A stretch of 64,000 bases of DNA from Bacteroidota bacterium (GTDB lineage: Bacteria; Bacteroidota; Bacteroidia; Sphingobacteriales; Sphingobacteriaceae), in contig JAEYZM010000022.1 in NCBI GenBank assembly GCA_023427985.1, forward strand, positions 1 through 64,000, written 5' to 3'. This document shows positions 27,489 through 36,232 of the stretch, piece by piece. A program made the translations under genes and the position numbers. Within the stretch, counting starts at the first letter, position 1. Each line of letters begins with the position of its first letter. The notes beneath the pieces were generated by a model. The model saw nothing but the letters and a program-made list of their open reading frames with translations, was not told where the DNA came from and ran no database searches.

Positions 27489-28019
27489 TTAAATGCTCAA
27501 CTGATAGATATCTTTCAAATTACGCCCATATCCATCGTAATCGAGTCCATAACCCAAAACGAATTTATTAGGTATAACAAAACCTGTATAATCAATAGTT
27601 ACTGGATACTTTAACGCATCTGGTTTTACTAATAAAGAAGCAATTTTTATAGATTTGATATTAAATTTTTTTATTCTATTCAATAAAAAATTTAATGTAA
27701 AACCAGTATCTATAATATCTTCTAAAATAATAACATGATTGCCGATGATTCCCTCATTGAACTCAAGTTGCATTTCAATTTTTCCACTGCTCTCTGTTCC
27801 CTCGTACGACTTGCATTTGACTGTATGTAATACACAATTGTATGGGTAGTTTTTCAGTAAATCGGCAGTAAAAAATAAAGAACCATTTAACACACATATA
27901 AAATGAACTTCTTCATTTTTATAATCTCTTGCAATTTCTTTTGAAAGAGATACAATACGTTCTTGTATTTGTTTGTATGAAATATAAGGAATAAAATTCT
28001 TGTCGTTAATTGTGATCAT
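27489..28019 (-). CDS. hpt: Hypoxanthine phosphoribosyltransferase
   Basis: Salvages hypoxanthine (and guanine) to nucleotides using PRPP. The 176-residue protein has the PRPP-binding motif VVILEDIIDTGFTL-like HVIILEDIIDTG near residue 100, the FICVLNGSLFF segment near 40, and the C-terminal GFVIPNKFVLGYGLDYDG typical of the family. A hairpin followed by a T-rich tract lies immediately upstream (28020-28061), so expression may depend on readthrough from the DUF4920 gene. Confidence 0.95.
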   Translation of the reverse strand: MITINDKNFIPYISYKQIQERIVSLSKEIARDYKNEEVHFICVLNGSLFFTADLLKNYPYNCVLHTVKCKSYEGTESSGKIEMQLEFNEGIIGNHVIILEDIIDTGFTLNFLLNRIKKFNIKSIKIASLLVKPDALKYPVTIDYTGFVIPNKFVLGYGLDYDGYGRNLKDIYQLSI

Positions 28020-28061
28020 AATAAAACAAAAAAGCTAATTGGTAAATTCCAATTAGCTTTT
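28020..28061 (-). terminator. Hairpin with T-tract between DUF4920 gene and hpt
   Basis: Perfect 13-bp arms (28030-28042 and 28049-28061) around a 6-nt loop; on the minus strand the stem is followed by a run of T residues. It would end the DUF4920 transcript 25 bp after its stop, but it also lies within 11 nt of the hpt start codon, so it may act as an attenuator in an hpt leader. Confidence 0.75.
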
Positions 28062-28085
28062 AAATTTATAAAAATTAATACTGAA

Positions 28086-28622
28086 TTAAATTGCTTTTTT
28101 AGCTTCTGTATCTTTAGGTACTAGTACTCCTTCTGCTTCAAATGACAAAGAATTTTTTACTTCTTTGATATTCGCAATTTCTTCTTTCGATTTACCAGCA
28201 TCTTCTGCATAATGTTGTTGATCTTCTACAGAAATTGTTTCAAATTTAGCAACACCTTGAAAGATAACTTCTTTTCCAGCCATTTTTGCATTATCAGTTG
28301 GTACAAAGAAACCATAGTCTTTAAAAGTTACGCGCATTGTTTCACCATTACCAATATCAACCGTCATCCAGCATCCTTTTTTCTGGCAGACTTCAGTAAC
28401 TTTAGCAATTAATTTAGTTTCAAAAGTTGGAGCATTACCCATTTCAGCGAGCAAAGTGGTTGCTTCAATTGCCGAATCAGGTGTGATTAATTCACCATAA
28501 GAATCGTATGAACCAGTTTCAGTTTCTACAGTTGTAGAGTCGGTACTTGTACTTTTTTGAGGCTCTTGTGAACATGCAGCGAATAAAGAAACAGCTGCAA
28601 TCATTAATAAAAATCTTTTCAT
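28086..28622 (-). CDS. DUF4920 lipoprotein
   Basis: A 178-residue exported lipoprotein: signal peptide with lipobox LFAAC, predicted lipidated Cys at residue 17, then a Ser/Thr-rich spacer and a DUF4920 domain at about 55-160 (CQKKGCWMTVDIGNGETMRVTFKDYG and HYAEDAGKSKEEI). The paired Cys in CQKKGCW and the conserved His suggest metal or redox chemistry, but no activity has been shown to my knowledge. A TATATTTG box (complement of 28645-28652) 23 nt upstream could be the -7 element. The gene stands alone before the hairpin at 28020-28061. Confidence 0.85.
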   Translation of the reverse strand: MKRFLLMIAAVSLFAACSQEPQKSTSTDSTTVETETGSYDSYGELITPDSAIEATTLLAEMGNAPTFETKLIAKVTEVCQKKGCWMTVDIGNGETMRVTFKDYGFFVPTDNAKMAGKEVIFQGVAKFETISVEDQQHYAEDAGKSKEEIANIKEVKNSLSFEAEGVLVPKDTEAKKAI

Positions 28623-28722
28623 TTGTTGTCTATCGTTTAGTTTGCAAATATACGTATATATCTAATTTTTATTATGGTTATGATAAAAATATATTTCATT
28701 TTAAATATTGGTAATCATGTAT

Positions 28723-30099
28723 TTATCCGAATAATTGTTGAAACAACTCTTCTAATTTACCAAGTGGTACAACTTCAATACGATGTTTTTTGAGATCCAA
28801 ACCTTTCAAGGAATATCTCGAAACAAAAATCTTCTCGAATCCCAAACGTTCTGCTTCTGCAATACGTTGGTCCATTCGATTCACAGTTCTTATTTCACCT
28901 GAAAGTCCAACTTCTGCTGCGAAACAGAATTTACTTGATATGGGAAGGTCTTCATGAGAAGAAATAATGGCACTTACAATTCCCAAATCAATCGCTGGAT
29001 CTTCGACACGTATACCGCCGGTAATGTTTAAGAATACATCTTTAACTCCTAGTCTAAAACCACATCTCTTTTCAAGTACTGCCAACAACATATTCATTCT
29101 TCTTGTATCAAAACCAGTAGCAGATCTTTGAGGAGTACCGTATGCAGAGGTACTCACCAATGCTTGTGACTCGATCAACATCGGCCTAAGGCCTTCAATC
29201 ATTACAGATATGGCAATACCACTCAATTCTTCGTCGCGTTGCGATAATAAAATTTCAGATGGATTAGAAACTTCTCTTAATCCTGAGCCACGCATTTCAT
29301 AAATTCCTAATTCAGACGTAGAGCCAAATCGATTTTTTATAGATCTGAGTATTCGATAGGTATGATGTCTGTCGCCTTCAAATTGCAAAACGGTATCAAC
29401 CATATGCTCTAAAATCTTTGGCCCTGCTATGTTTCCGTCTTTTGTGATATGGCCTACTAAAAATACTGGTGTATTTGTTTCTTTCGCAAATCGCAATAAT
29501 TCGGCAGTACATTCTCTAATCTGTGAAACACTACCTGGGGTAGATTCAATCTGCGCCGAGTATAAAGTTTGTATGGAATCCACAATCACAATCTGCGGTT
29601 CTAAATCTTCAATTTGTTTGAAAATATTTTGGGTCGATGTTTCGGTTAGAATAAAACAATTTGAAGGATCATTATCGATCATCCTACTTGCACGCATTTT
29701 TATTTGTTGTTCGCTCTCCTCACCCGATACATACAATACTTTTAGATTTTTTAAACTTACTGCTAATTGAAGTAGCAAGGTCGATTTACCAATACCGGGT
29801 TCTCCACCTATAAGCACTAATGAGCCAGGCACAATTCCTCCACCTAGAACTCTATTCAATTCTTCATCTTTTGCTGAAATTCTATATTCAACACTTTTCT
29901 CTATCTGATCAATGGCTATTGGCTTAACAATTCTTTGTCTGCCCGTTTCACCTTGTTTCCAATCAGGCTTTGCCGTGTTCTTTTCAACTACTTCTTCAAC
30001 AAATGTATTCCATTGATTGCACGATGGGCAATTACCCAACCACTTTGCAGCTTGGTAGCCACAGCTCTGACAGAAAAAAACGGATTTTGATTTAGCCAT
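28723..30099 (-). CDS. radA: DNA repair protein RadA (Sms)
   Basis: A DnaB-like, RecA-related helicase that helps process recombination intermediates. The 458-residue protein starts MAKSKSVFFCQSCG with the zinc motif CxxC...CxxC (residues 9-28), then has Walker A GGEPGIGKSTLL near 90, the RadA-specific KNRFGSTSELGI near 255 and a C-terminal Lon-like domain. I use the ATG at 30099; an upstream in-frame TTG would add two residues. A TACCTTTG box lies only 3 nt before the ATG. It is convergent with nothing and diverges from the gene at 30225. Confidence 0.96.
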   Translation of the reverse strand: MAKSKSVFFCQSCGYQAAKWLGNCPSCNQWNTFVEEVVEKNTAKPDWKQGETGRQRIVKPIAIDQIEKSVEYRISAKDEELNRVLGGGIVPGSLVLIGGEPGIGKSTLLLQLAVSLKNLKVLYVSGEESEQQIKMRASRMIDNDPSNCFILTETSTQNIFKQIEDLEPQIVIVDSIQTLYSAQIESTPGSVSQIRECTAELLRFAKETNTPVFLVGHITKDGNIAGPKILEHMVDTVLQFEGDRHHTYRILRSIKNRFGSTSELGIYEMRGSGLREVSNPSEILLSQRDEELSGIAISVMIEGLRPMLIESQALVSTSAYGTPQRSATGFDTRRMNMLLAVLEKRCGFRLGVKDVFLNITGGIRVEDPAIDLGIVSAIISSHEDLPISSKFCFAAEVGLSGEIRTVNRMDQRIAEAERLGFEKIFVSRYSLKGLDLKKHRIEVVPLGKLEELFQQLFG

Positions 30100-30102
30100 A
30101 TA

Positions 30103-30110
30103 CAAAGGTA
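30103..30110 (-). promoter_or_regulatory. Possible -7 box directly before radA
   Basis: TACCTTTG matches TAnnTTTG and ends 3 nt upstream of the radA ATG. A transcript starting at the usual distance would begin at or inside the start codon, so this is either a leaderless arrangement or chance. No -33 TTTG is seen. Confidence 0.3.
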
Positions 30111-30224
30111 ATGATTCGTTATTAGGAATTAAGAAATCGAAAATAGAAAAACGAAAATCGTATACACACCTTTCTAAATAAAAATTTACAAAACCTTTTT
30201 GTAAGAAATATCGTATAAAAATTC

Positions 30225-32081
30225 ATGCGCTTCACTCATTATTTGGCATTTATACTAATGCTTCTCCATACTTATGTTTATGCCGAGGGTACTAAACAAC
30301 TGAGACCAAGTTCAGGTAATTATGGTTATCTACAGATTAACGATAAAGCCAGAACATTTGCTACTTATTTGGCATCAGAAGACGAACGATTGTATATACA
30401 CATAAGTAATGCACGTGAGAAAATATATTTTGGATTTGGGAATATCAAAAATGGTCCAAATAATACTACAGACGTTTGGTATAGAATAAAAAGTCCGAAT
30501 GGTACAGTGGTATTAGGTCCTACACGTGTTGTGAATAATGGTACGGGATACATTTCTTCATATAATAGAGCAGTAGCTGGTCCGAGTATTTTGAATGGAT
30601 CGGGATACAATGCGCTCAGTTTTCACCCAACAGATACTGGCGATTATTACATCGAGTTTAACCAAGGAAGCCCAACTGTTATTACAAATCCAAATAATAA
30701 CAAACGACTATTTGATTTATTTGATATCACAGTTATTGATACAGTTTCAATGCAAGCTAAAAATGGAAGAGTTTGGTCTAAAAACTGGGACATTACTACA
30801 GATGGTGGAACTAATGGATTCAATGGTACTTTTTATGTTTATTCAAACGATGGTGTGGTCACTTCCATCAATTTTAATGGAATGCAACCTCATGCATTTA
30901 GACTAGCATGTAATAGTACTGGTACTGCAAATACTGGTAATCCAATTGAAGATCGAAAATCTAGAGATGGTAATTCTACTTATTCTTCGTATAAAATATT
31001 TTTGAACGATCCCGATATTCGTGTATATCCGAATGGAGTGATTGGAACCTTGCAAACTTCTTTGAGTCTTACAGGTTGTGCTCCCAATTACTGTTTGAAT
31101 GTGACTACCGATGCACCAGGTTTCATGGAGTTTATTGTTGATTTGAATGGAATACCTGGTTACCAGTCGAATTCAAGAGACTTGGTATTTGGTCAGACGG
31201 TTAATGCAGGTACAACATGTATTCCTTGGGATGGTAAAGATGGCTTAGGACAACAGATAAATCAAACTGTAAACTTTGAAGTTTTAGCCGAATATAAATT
31301 TGGTTTAACTAATTTACCTATGTTTGATGTGGAGAATTTTTCGGGTGGTTTCATTGTAAGTTCGATTCGACCTTCTGTAATCAAACCTAAATTGTTTTGG
31401 GACGATTCTGAGATAACAGGCGGTAGTACAAATTTAACAGGATGTAGTAGTAATGCATGTCACCCTTGGCCAAGTAATAATTTTGGTGATGAACGAACCA
31501 TCAATACATGGTGGTATGTGAATGTTCAAAGAGACACAATTATTACACAAGATATTTCAAGACCAAGCCCTTCTGCAGTAGGTATAACAAGTTTATGTGA
31601 TACCAATACCAATCAATCGTATTCTACAACTTTAGTTCCTGGGAATAGTTATACATGGAGAATTAAAAAAGGTAGAATTTTAGGCAGTAACAATTCCAAT
31701 TCCGTTATAATTAAACCAACATTTGGAATAGATACTTTAACGGTACTGGAATCTAATATTATTAGTTGTTTTGAGGATACTGTTTTTATATATAATTATC
31801 CAGTCCCTAATCCTCAAATTGATGGCGATACAATTGTATGTGGGATTGGGGTGATTGATATTTATAACGTTAATCAGATCATACCATTAAATTCATATGA
31901 ATGGACTGTTAGTGGTGGCCTAATTCAATCCGGCCAAAATTCATCGAATATTGTAATTAACTGGTCCGATTATGGAAGAAAATACATCGAACTAAAAGAA
32001 ATTAATCCTAATGGTTGCAATACTATTAAAAGGAAATATGTCGATGTGGTGCATAAACCATCTCCATCTATCAATCATTAG
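30225..32081 (+). CDS. Large secreted protein with PKD-like repeats, probably C-terminally truncated
   Basis: A 618-residue exported protein with a signal peptide (residues 1-20, ending VYA). The N-terminal region (about 20-430; for example NARTFATYLASEDE-like KARTFATYLASEDERLYIHIS and TDVWYRIKSPNG) resembles the N-terminal part of large Bacteroidota surface proteins that end in gliding-motility or T9SS sorting domains. Two PKD-like repeats follow (NSYTWRIKKGRILGSNN, NSYEWTVSGGLIQSGQN). The protein ends KPSPSINH, which looks like the first residues of a further repeat, and no sorting domain follows. The stop is one base before the stop of the convergent gene. Without a C-terminal signal it may not reach the surface. 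Confidence 0.8.
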   Translation: MRFTHYLAFILMLLHTYVYAEGTKQLRPSSGNYGYLQINDKARTFATYLASEDERLYIHISNAREKIYFGFGNIKNGPNNTTDVWYRIKSPNGTVVLGPTRVVNNGTGYISSYNRAVAGPSILNGSGYNALSFHPTDTGDYYIEFNQGSPTVITNPNNNKRLFDLFDITVIDTVSMQAKNGRVWSKNWDITTDGGTNGFNGTFYVYSNDGVVTSINFNGMQPHAFRLACNSTGTANTGNPIEDRKSRDGNSTYSSYKIFLNDPDIRVYPNGVIGTLQTSLSLTGCAPNYCLNVTTDAPGFMEFIVDLNGIPGYQSNSRDLVFGQTVNAGTTCIPWDGKDGLGQQINQTVNFEVLAEYKFGLTNLPMFDVENFSGGFIVSSIRPSVIKPKLFWDDSEITGGSTNLTGCSSNACHPWPSNNFGDERTINTWWYVNVQRDTIITQDISRPSPSAVGITSLCDTNTNQSYSTTLVPGNSYTWRIKKGRILGSNNSNSVIIKPTFGIDTLTVLESNIISCFEDTVFIYNYPVPNPQIDGDTIVCGIGVIDIYNVNQIIPLNSYEWTVSGGLIQSGQNSSNIVINWSDYGRKYIELKEINPNGCNTIKRKYVDVVHKPSPSINH

Positions 32082-32082
32082 C

Positions 32083-32967
32083 TTACTCGTCTGCTTCTAT
32101 GTTTTTAAGGATTTCATATAAGCTTTCCAACTCTTGAATTTTTTCAGCGTAGCCTAATTTTTCATATGAGTTAATTAAATTTCGTATAACTCTTTTTATG
32201 ATTTGTATGTTGGAACAAGGCGCATAAAACGATGGTATTGGATCGAGATTTAATTGCTTCAAGAAATAATCGATGTCTCGTTTGTTGAAAATAAATCCTT
32301 TATTAAATGCATTGATGTAAAATAGAATTCCATTTTGATCTAAACTCATTTTTTCGAATTCATTTTTTTCATCGAGGTAAGCGAGAATAAAATGTTGTGG
32401 TAAGTTTACACCATAAATTGGAATATCTAATCGTTGTGCAATTGAAGAGTATATAATTGCTAAGGAAATTTGATTTCCTCTTCTAGATTCCATTACAATA
32501 TTTACATACGAATTTTGTGGATCGTGATAATTTGTTACGTTACCTGTAAACCCATGAATGTTATAGAAGACATGATTTAAAATTTTTACTTTTTCTATTG
32601 GGCTAGTATCGTATCTTAATTCAATCCATGCATCTCGCTTTATGGTTTCTATTTGATTGATTATTTTCTGTGCATCTAATTCAGGATATTGATAACGAGA
32701 AACTATTATAAAACCATTGAGTAAATCAAAAGCGCCAGACATGGCCCATGTTTGCAGATCTTTTTTTACTTCTGAAAATTGAATTTTATGAATGAGTTCT
32801 TCTATTCTTTGCTGAAGTAATAAGTCAAGCGTATTCTCCCAGGATTTTTCAAGAGCAGGAATGACATCCGTCCCATAGCTTAGCAAACGCTCTTCTACTT
32901 GACGATAGATATCGAAATCTGAATCGTCGAGCAATTTTAGCAAAGCATCTACTTCTCTGTAATTCAT
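32083..32967 (-). CDS. SirB1-like transglutaminase-fold protein
   Basis: A 294-residue cytoplasmic protein whose middle (about 95-215) matches the transglutaminase-like SirB1/TPR family: INQIETIKRDAWIEL, YDTSPIEKVKILNHVFYNIHGFTGN, DPQNSYVNIVMESRRGNQISLAIIYSSIA and GVNLPQHFIL. The catalytic Cys of true transglutaminases is not evident, as is usual in this group. The C-terminal segment is helical and TPR-like (IQIIKRVIRNLINSYEKLGY). It diverges from the gene at 33001 with a 33-bp spacer. The biochemical role is unknown. Confidence 0.82.
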   Translation of the reverse strand: MNYREVDALLKLLDDSDFDIYRQVEERLLSYGTDVIPALEKSWENTLDLLLQQRIEELIHKIQFSEVKKDLQTWAMSGAFDLLNGFIIVSRYQYPELDAQKIINQIETIKRDAWIELRYDTSPIEKVKILNHVFYNIHGFTGNVTNYHDPQNSYVNIVMESRRGNQISLAIIYSSIAQRLDIPIYGVNLPQHFILAYLDEKNEFEKMSLDQNGILFYINAFNKGFIFNKRDIDYFLKQLNLDPIPSFYAPCSNIQIIKRVIRNLINSYEKLGYAEKIQELESLYEILKNIEADE

Positions 32968-33000
32968 ATTTGTATCTAATTTAATAATTTTTAATCCAAA

Positions 33001-33702
33001 ATGTTTGCCAAAAAGCTAAATTCGTGCATGTTTTTATTAAAAAGGGGCTTCTATTGGCTTAAATACAAGATTTTTTCAAATAGTTTACACGGAACTCATT
33101 CGCCTTTCGTTTACAAATTTTTAGAAGAAGTGGTCTATGATAATAAAGAGTATATAGATTATAAAAGACTAAATGAACTAAAAAACAAGTATGAAAACCT
33201 TACAATAAAAAATAGCTCTAATTCAAGATTTACGATTGATAATAATCCAATACCAATAACAAAAAAACACAGGCTACTATTATACCGAATTGTAAAATAT
33301 TTTAAACCCAATTTAATACTTGAATTGAGCTCGTCCTCTGACATTGTCAATGAGTATGTGTCAATTGCACATTCTCAGTCAAAAATAATTAGTTTGTATA
33401 GCAATGATTTTGATAATATCTTATCATCACATATTAATCAATTTGAAGGCAGAGAATTAATTTATTTCGATGGAACTTTCAAGAAAGATATAACCTTAAA
33501 ATATTTTTATGAATCTCTTAAACGAGTAAGTTCAAAAAGTGTGTTTGTTTTTAACAGAATTTGTGGTAATGACGATATGATTGAAGTATGGAATGAAATT
33601 AAAAACAATCCCCATGTCAAAGTCACCATTGATTTTTTTGATATAGGAATTGTTTTTTTTAGAGAAGAACAGGTAAAAGAAAATTTTATAATTAATTACT
33701 AA
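33001..33702 (+). CDS. Methyltransferase-like protein with degenerate SAM motif
   Basis: A 233-residue protein resembling a Bacteroidota class I methyltransferase family known to me by its conserved HGTHSPFVYKF near the N-terminus (residues about 29-39) and C-terminal HVKVTIDFFDIGIVFFREEQ. The segment where motif I should give a glycine-rich SAM loop reads LILELSSSSDIVNEY; the glycines are missing. It may therefore have lost cofactor binding. The gene is AT-rich. Its stop overlaps the pepP stop by four bases (convergent). Confidence 0.68.
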   Translation: MFAKKLNSCMFLLKRGFYWLKYKIFSNSLHGTHSPFVYKFLEEVVYDNKEYIDYKRLNELKNKYENLTIKNSSNSRFTIDNNPIPITKKHRLLLYRIVKYFKPNLILELSSSSDIVNEYVSIAHSQSKIISLYSNDFDNILSSHINQFEGRELIYFDGTFKKDITLKYFYESLKRVSSKSVFVFNRICGNDDMIEVWNEIKNNPHVKVTIDFFDIGIVFFREEQVKENFIINY

Positions 33703-34985
33703 TTCATTAAACTTTCAATTTCATCTGCTTCAATTGGAATATTTGCCATTAAGTCGATGTTACCATTCTTTGTAATGAGTATGTCGTTTTCAATACGTAT
33801 ACCTAGATTTTCTTCTGGTATATAAATTCCAGGTTCACAAGTAAACACCATTCCTGCTTTCATTTTCTCGTATCTATTACCAATATCGTGTACATCAAGA
33901 CCTAGAAAATGTGAAGTTCCATGCATGAAATATTTTTTATACAATGGCATATCAGGATTTTGTTTTGCAACTTCGTGCTTATCTAATAAACCTAATTGAA
34001 TAAGTTCCGACTCCATTACTTTACCAACTTCTTTATGGTATTCATCAAGTAATGTACCTTCTACTAACATGCCTTTTGCTTCTTTCATTACTTTAAGTAC
34101 TGCATTATACACATCTCGTTGACGTTTACTAAATTTACCATTTACTGGAATTGATCTCGACAAGTCGGCTGTATAATTCGCATATTCTGCACCAAAATCC
34201 ATTAACAATACATCGCCATCCTTACAGGCTTTATTATTGTCGTTATAATGCAAAACAATGGCACTTGCGCCTGAAGCTATGATTGGATTATATGCATGGC
34301 CTGTAGCTCTATTACGAATAAACTCGTGAATGATTTCTGCTTCAATTTCATACTCCATTACACTGGGTTTTACAAACGCCAAAATTCTTCTGAATGCTTT
34401 TTCTGTGATATCACAAGCAGTTTGCATGAGTTCAATTTCGTAATTTGTTTTAACAGCTCTGAGTTCTCTGAAAATTGGTGCGGCACGTTCGTATTTATGT
34501 ACCGGATAAGTTTCCATCAATTGTTTTGCAAAACGTAAGTCGCGATATTGATTGATGTGTACATAACGATCGTTTTCGTTTGTATTGATGTATACATGTT
34601 CTGTATGATTCATTAACATTGGGAAAATTGATTTGAAATCTTCTAACCAAAAAATTGAACGAATCCCAGAACACTCAATCGCTTCGTCTTTCGTGTATTT
34701 ATGTCCCTCCCAAATGGCTATATGTTCATTGGTTTTCTTTAGAAATAAAACTTCTTTGTAGGCTGGAATTGGTGCATCAGGAAAAACAATTAGAATACTT
34801 TCTTCTTGATCGATACCAGACAACCAAAACATATCTGAGTTTTGTCTAAAGGTAAATGTTTGATCACCAGCTCTTGGAAATTCATCGTTTGAATGAATAA
34901 TGGCGAGTGATTTTGGTTTTAATTTTTCAACAAAACGTTTTCTATTTTCAATAAATAAATCCGACTTAATTTTTGTGTATTTCAT
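33699..34985 (-). CDS. Aminopeptidase P (Xaa-Pro aminopeptidase)
   Basis: Removes an N-terminal residue preceding proline from peptides. The 428-residue protein has an N-terminal creatinase-like domain and a C-terminal pita-bread domain with all five metal ligands: the two Asp in LLMDFGAEYANYTADLSR near residue 250, the His in HGTSHFLGLDVHDIG near 355, and the two Glu in CEPGIYIPEENLGIRIEND near 390-410. I chose the ATG at 34985; a TTG 13 codons upstream would overlap the alanine dehydrogenase gene. Last gene of the run epimerase - TDO - ald - pepP. Confidence 0.93.
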   Translation of the reverse strand: MKYTKIKSDLFIENRKRFVEKLKPKSLAIIHSNDEFPRAGDQTFTFRQNSDMFWLSGIDQEESILIVFPDAPIPAYKEVLFLKKTNEHIAIWEGHKYTKDEAIECSGIRSIFWLEDFKSIFPMLMNHTEHVYINTNENDRYVHINQYRDLRFAKQLMETYPVHKYERAAPIFRELRAVKTNYEIELMQTACDITEKAFRRILAFVKPSVMEYEIEAEIIHEFIRNRATGHAYNPIIASGASAIVLHYNDNNKACKDGDVLLMDFGAEYANYTADLSRSIPVNGKFSKRQRDVYNAVLKVMKEAKGMLVEGTLLDEYHKEVGKVMESELIQLGLLDKHEVAKQNPDMPLYKKYFMHGTSHFLGLDVHDIGNRYEKMKAGMVFTCEPGIYIPEENLGIRIENDILITKNGNIDLMANIPIEADEIESLMN

Positions 34986-35001
34986 AGTAGTTTTAAAAAT
35001 A

Positions 35002-36222
35002 TTAACTGGCTTGTGCAGCAACAAGTAAATCTAAATCTTTATAAGGTAATTTGAATTGGTTGGAAAGGTATTTATTTGTAATATGTCCGTTATACATGTA
35101 CACCCCACTTCTAATACCTGCATTACTCCATAAGTAATTTTTTATTCCACCTTCTTCACCTAATTCTAACAAAATAGGAGTGAATATATTGGTTAAAGCA
35201 TATGAAGCAGTACGCGCAACTCGAGAAGCAATATTTGGTACACAATAATGTATGACATCGTGTTTATTGAATACAGGCTTAGTATGATTGGTTACCTCTG
35301 ATGTTTCAAAAACACCACCTTGATCAATACTCACATCGATAATTACCGAATCGGCCTTCATTCTTGAAACCATTTCTTCTGAAACGATGCAAGGACTTCT
35401 TCCTTCTTTTGCACGCATTGCACCAATGGCAACATCGCATTTCGATAAAGCTTTTTGTAAAACCACTGGTTGTAAAACGGATGTGAAAATTCTACTTCCA
35501 ATATTGTTTTGCAATCTTCTAAGATGATATACCGAATTGTCAAATACTTTTACATCGGCCCCTAATGCTAATGCTGTTCTTGCAGCATACTCACCCACAG
35601 TACCCGCGCCAATAATTACAATTTCAGTAGGTGGAATTCCTGTAACTCCTCCTAACATGAGACCTTTACCATTGAAAGTACTTAAAAGTTCAGAGGCAAT
35701 GTGAATGGATGCAGTACCAACAATTTCACTCATAGAGCGAACAACTGTTAATATTTCACCCTCGTCTCTTAAATATTCATAAGCAATAGCCGTGATATTT
35801 TTTTGTATTAATAATTTTAAATAATCTTCTTTTAGTGTGCTAACTTGTAAGCCTGAAATTAAAGTCTGTCCCCCTTTCAATAATGCTATTTCCTCGGTAG
35901 TAGGAGGAGCAACTTTTATTATCACATCGCTTTGCCAAACCGCTTTAGAATCATACGTGATTTCGGCACCTTCTTCAGAATAATCTTTGTCGAAAAATTT
36001 AGCAGCAGCTCCCGCATTTGATTCTATAATTACTTCGTGACCATTATTAATCAAAAGCCCTACAGATAATGGCGTTAAGGCAATTCTATTTTCTTGAAAT
36101 GTAGTTTCTTTGGGTATACCAATTTTTAAACTATGTTTTCTATTTTTTATTGCCATTAATGCTTCCTGCGGCATTAATAAAGCTTGCTTAGCAATATCAG
36201 AAAATCCTCTTTGGCTGCTCAT
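35002..36222 (-). CDS. ald: Alanine dehydrogenase
   Basis: Oxidatively deaminates alanine to pyruvate and ammonia with NAD. The 406-residue protein shows the family N-terminal block IGIPKETTFQENRIALTP near residue 34, the nucleotide-binding EIVIIGAGTVGEYAARTALALGADVKVFD near 170-200, and the substrate region SVIIDVSIDQGGVFETS near 290. A roughly 30-residue N-terminal extension (FSDIAKQALLMPQEALMA) precedes the core, which I recall as typical of the Bacteroidota form. It lies 10 bp after tryptophan dioxygenase and 16 bp before pepP, so the genes are probably transcribed together. Confidence 0.9.
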   Translation of the reverse strand: MSSQRGFSDIAKQALLMPQEALMAIKNRKHSLKIGIPKETTFQENRIALTPLSVGLLINNGHEVIIESNAGAAAKFFDKDYSEEGAEITYDSKAVWQSDVIIKVAPPTTEEIALLKGGQTLISGLQVSTLKEDYLKLLIQKNITAIAYEYLRDEGEILTVVRSMSEIVGTASIHIASELLSTFNGKGLMLGGVTGIPPTEIVIIGAGTVGEYAARTALALGADVKVFDNSVYHLRRLQNNIGSRIFTSVLQPVVLQKALSKCDVAIGAMRAKEGRSPCIVSEEMVSRMKADSVIIDVSIDQGGVFETSEVTNHTKPVFNKHDVIHYCVPNIASRVARTASYALTNIFTPILLELGEEGGIKNYLWSNAGIRSGVYMYNGHITNKYLSNQFKLPYKDLDLLVAAQAS

Positions 36223-36232
36223 CGTATACGAT

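Noticed and set aside
32000..32081. T9SS sorting domain at the end of the protein at 30225
   Set aside because: The last residues show a PKD-like repeat beginning, with no NPxxG/A, G(I/L)Y or terminal Lys pattern of a sorting domain.
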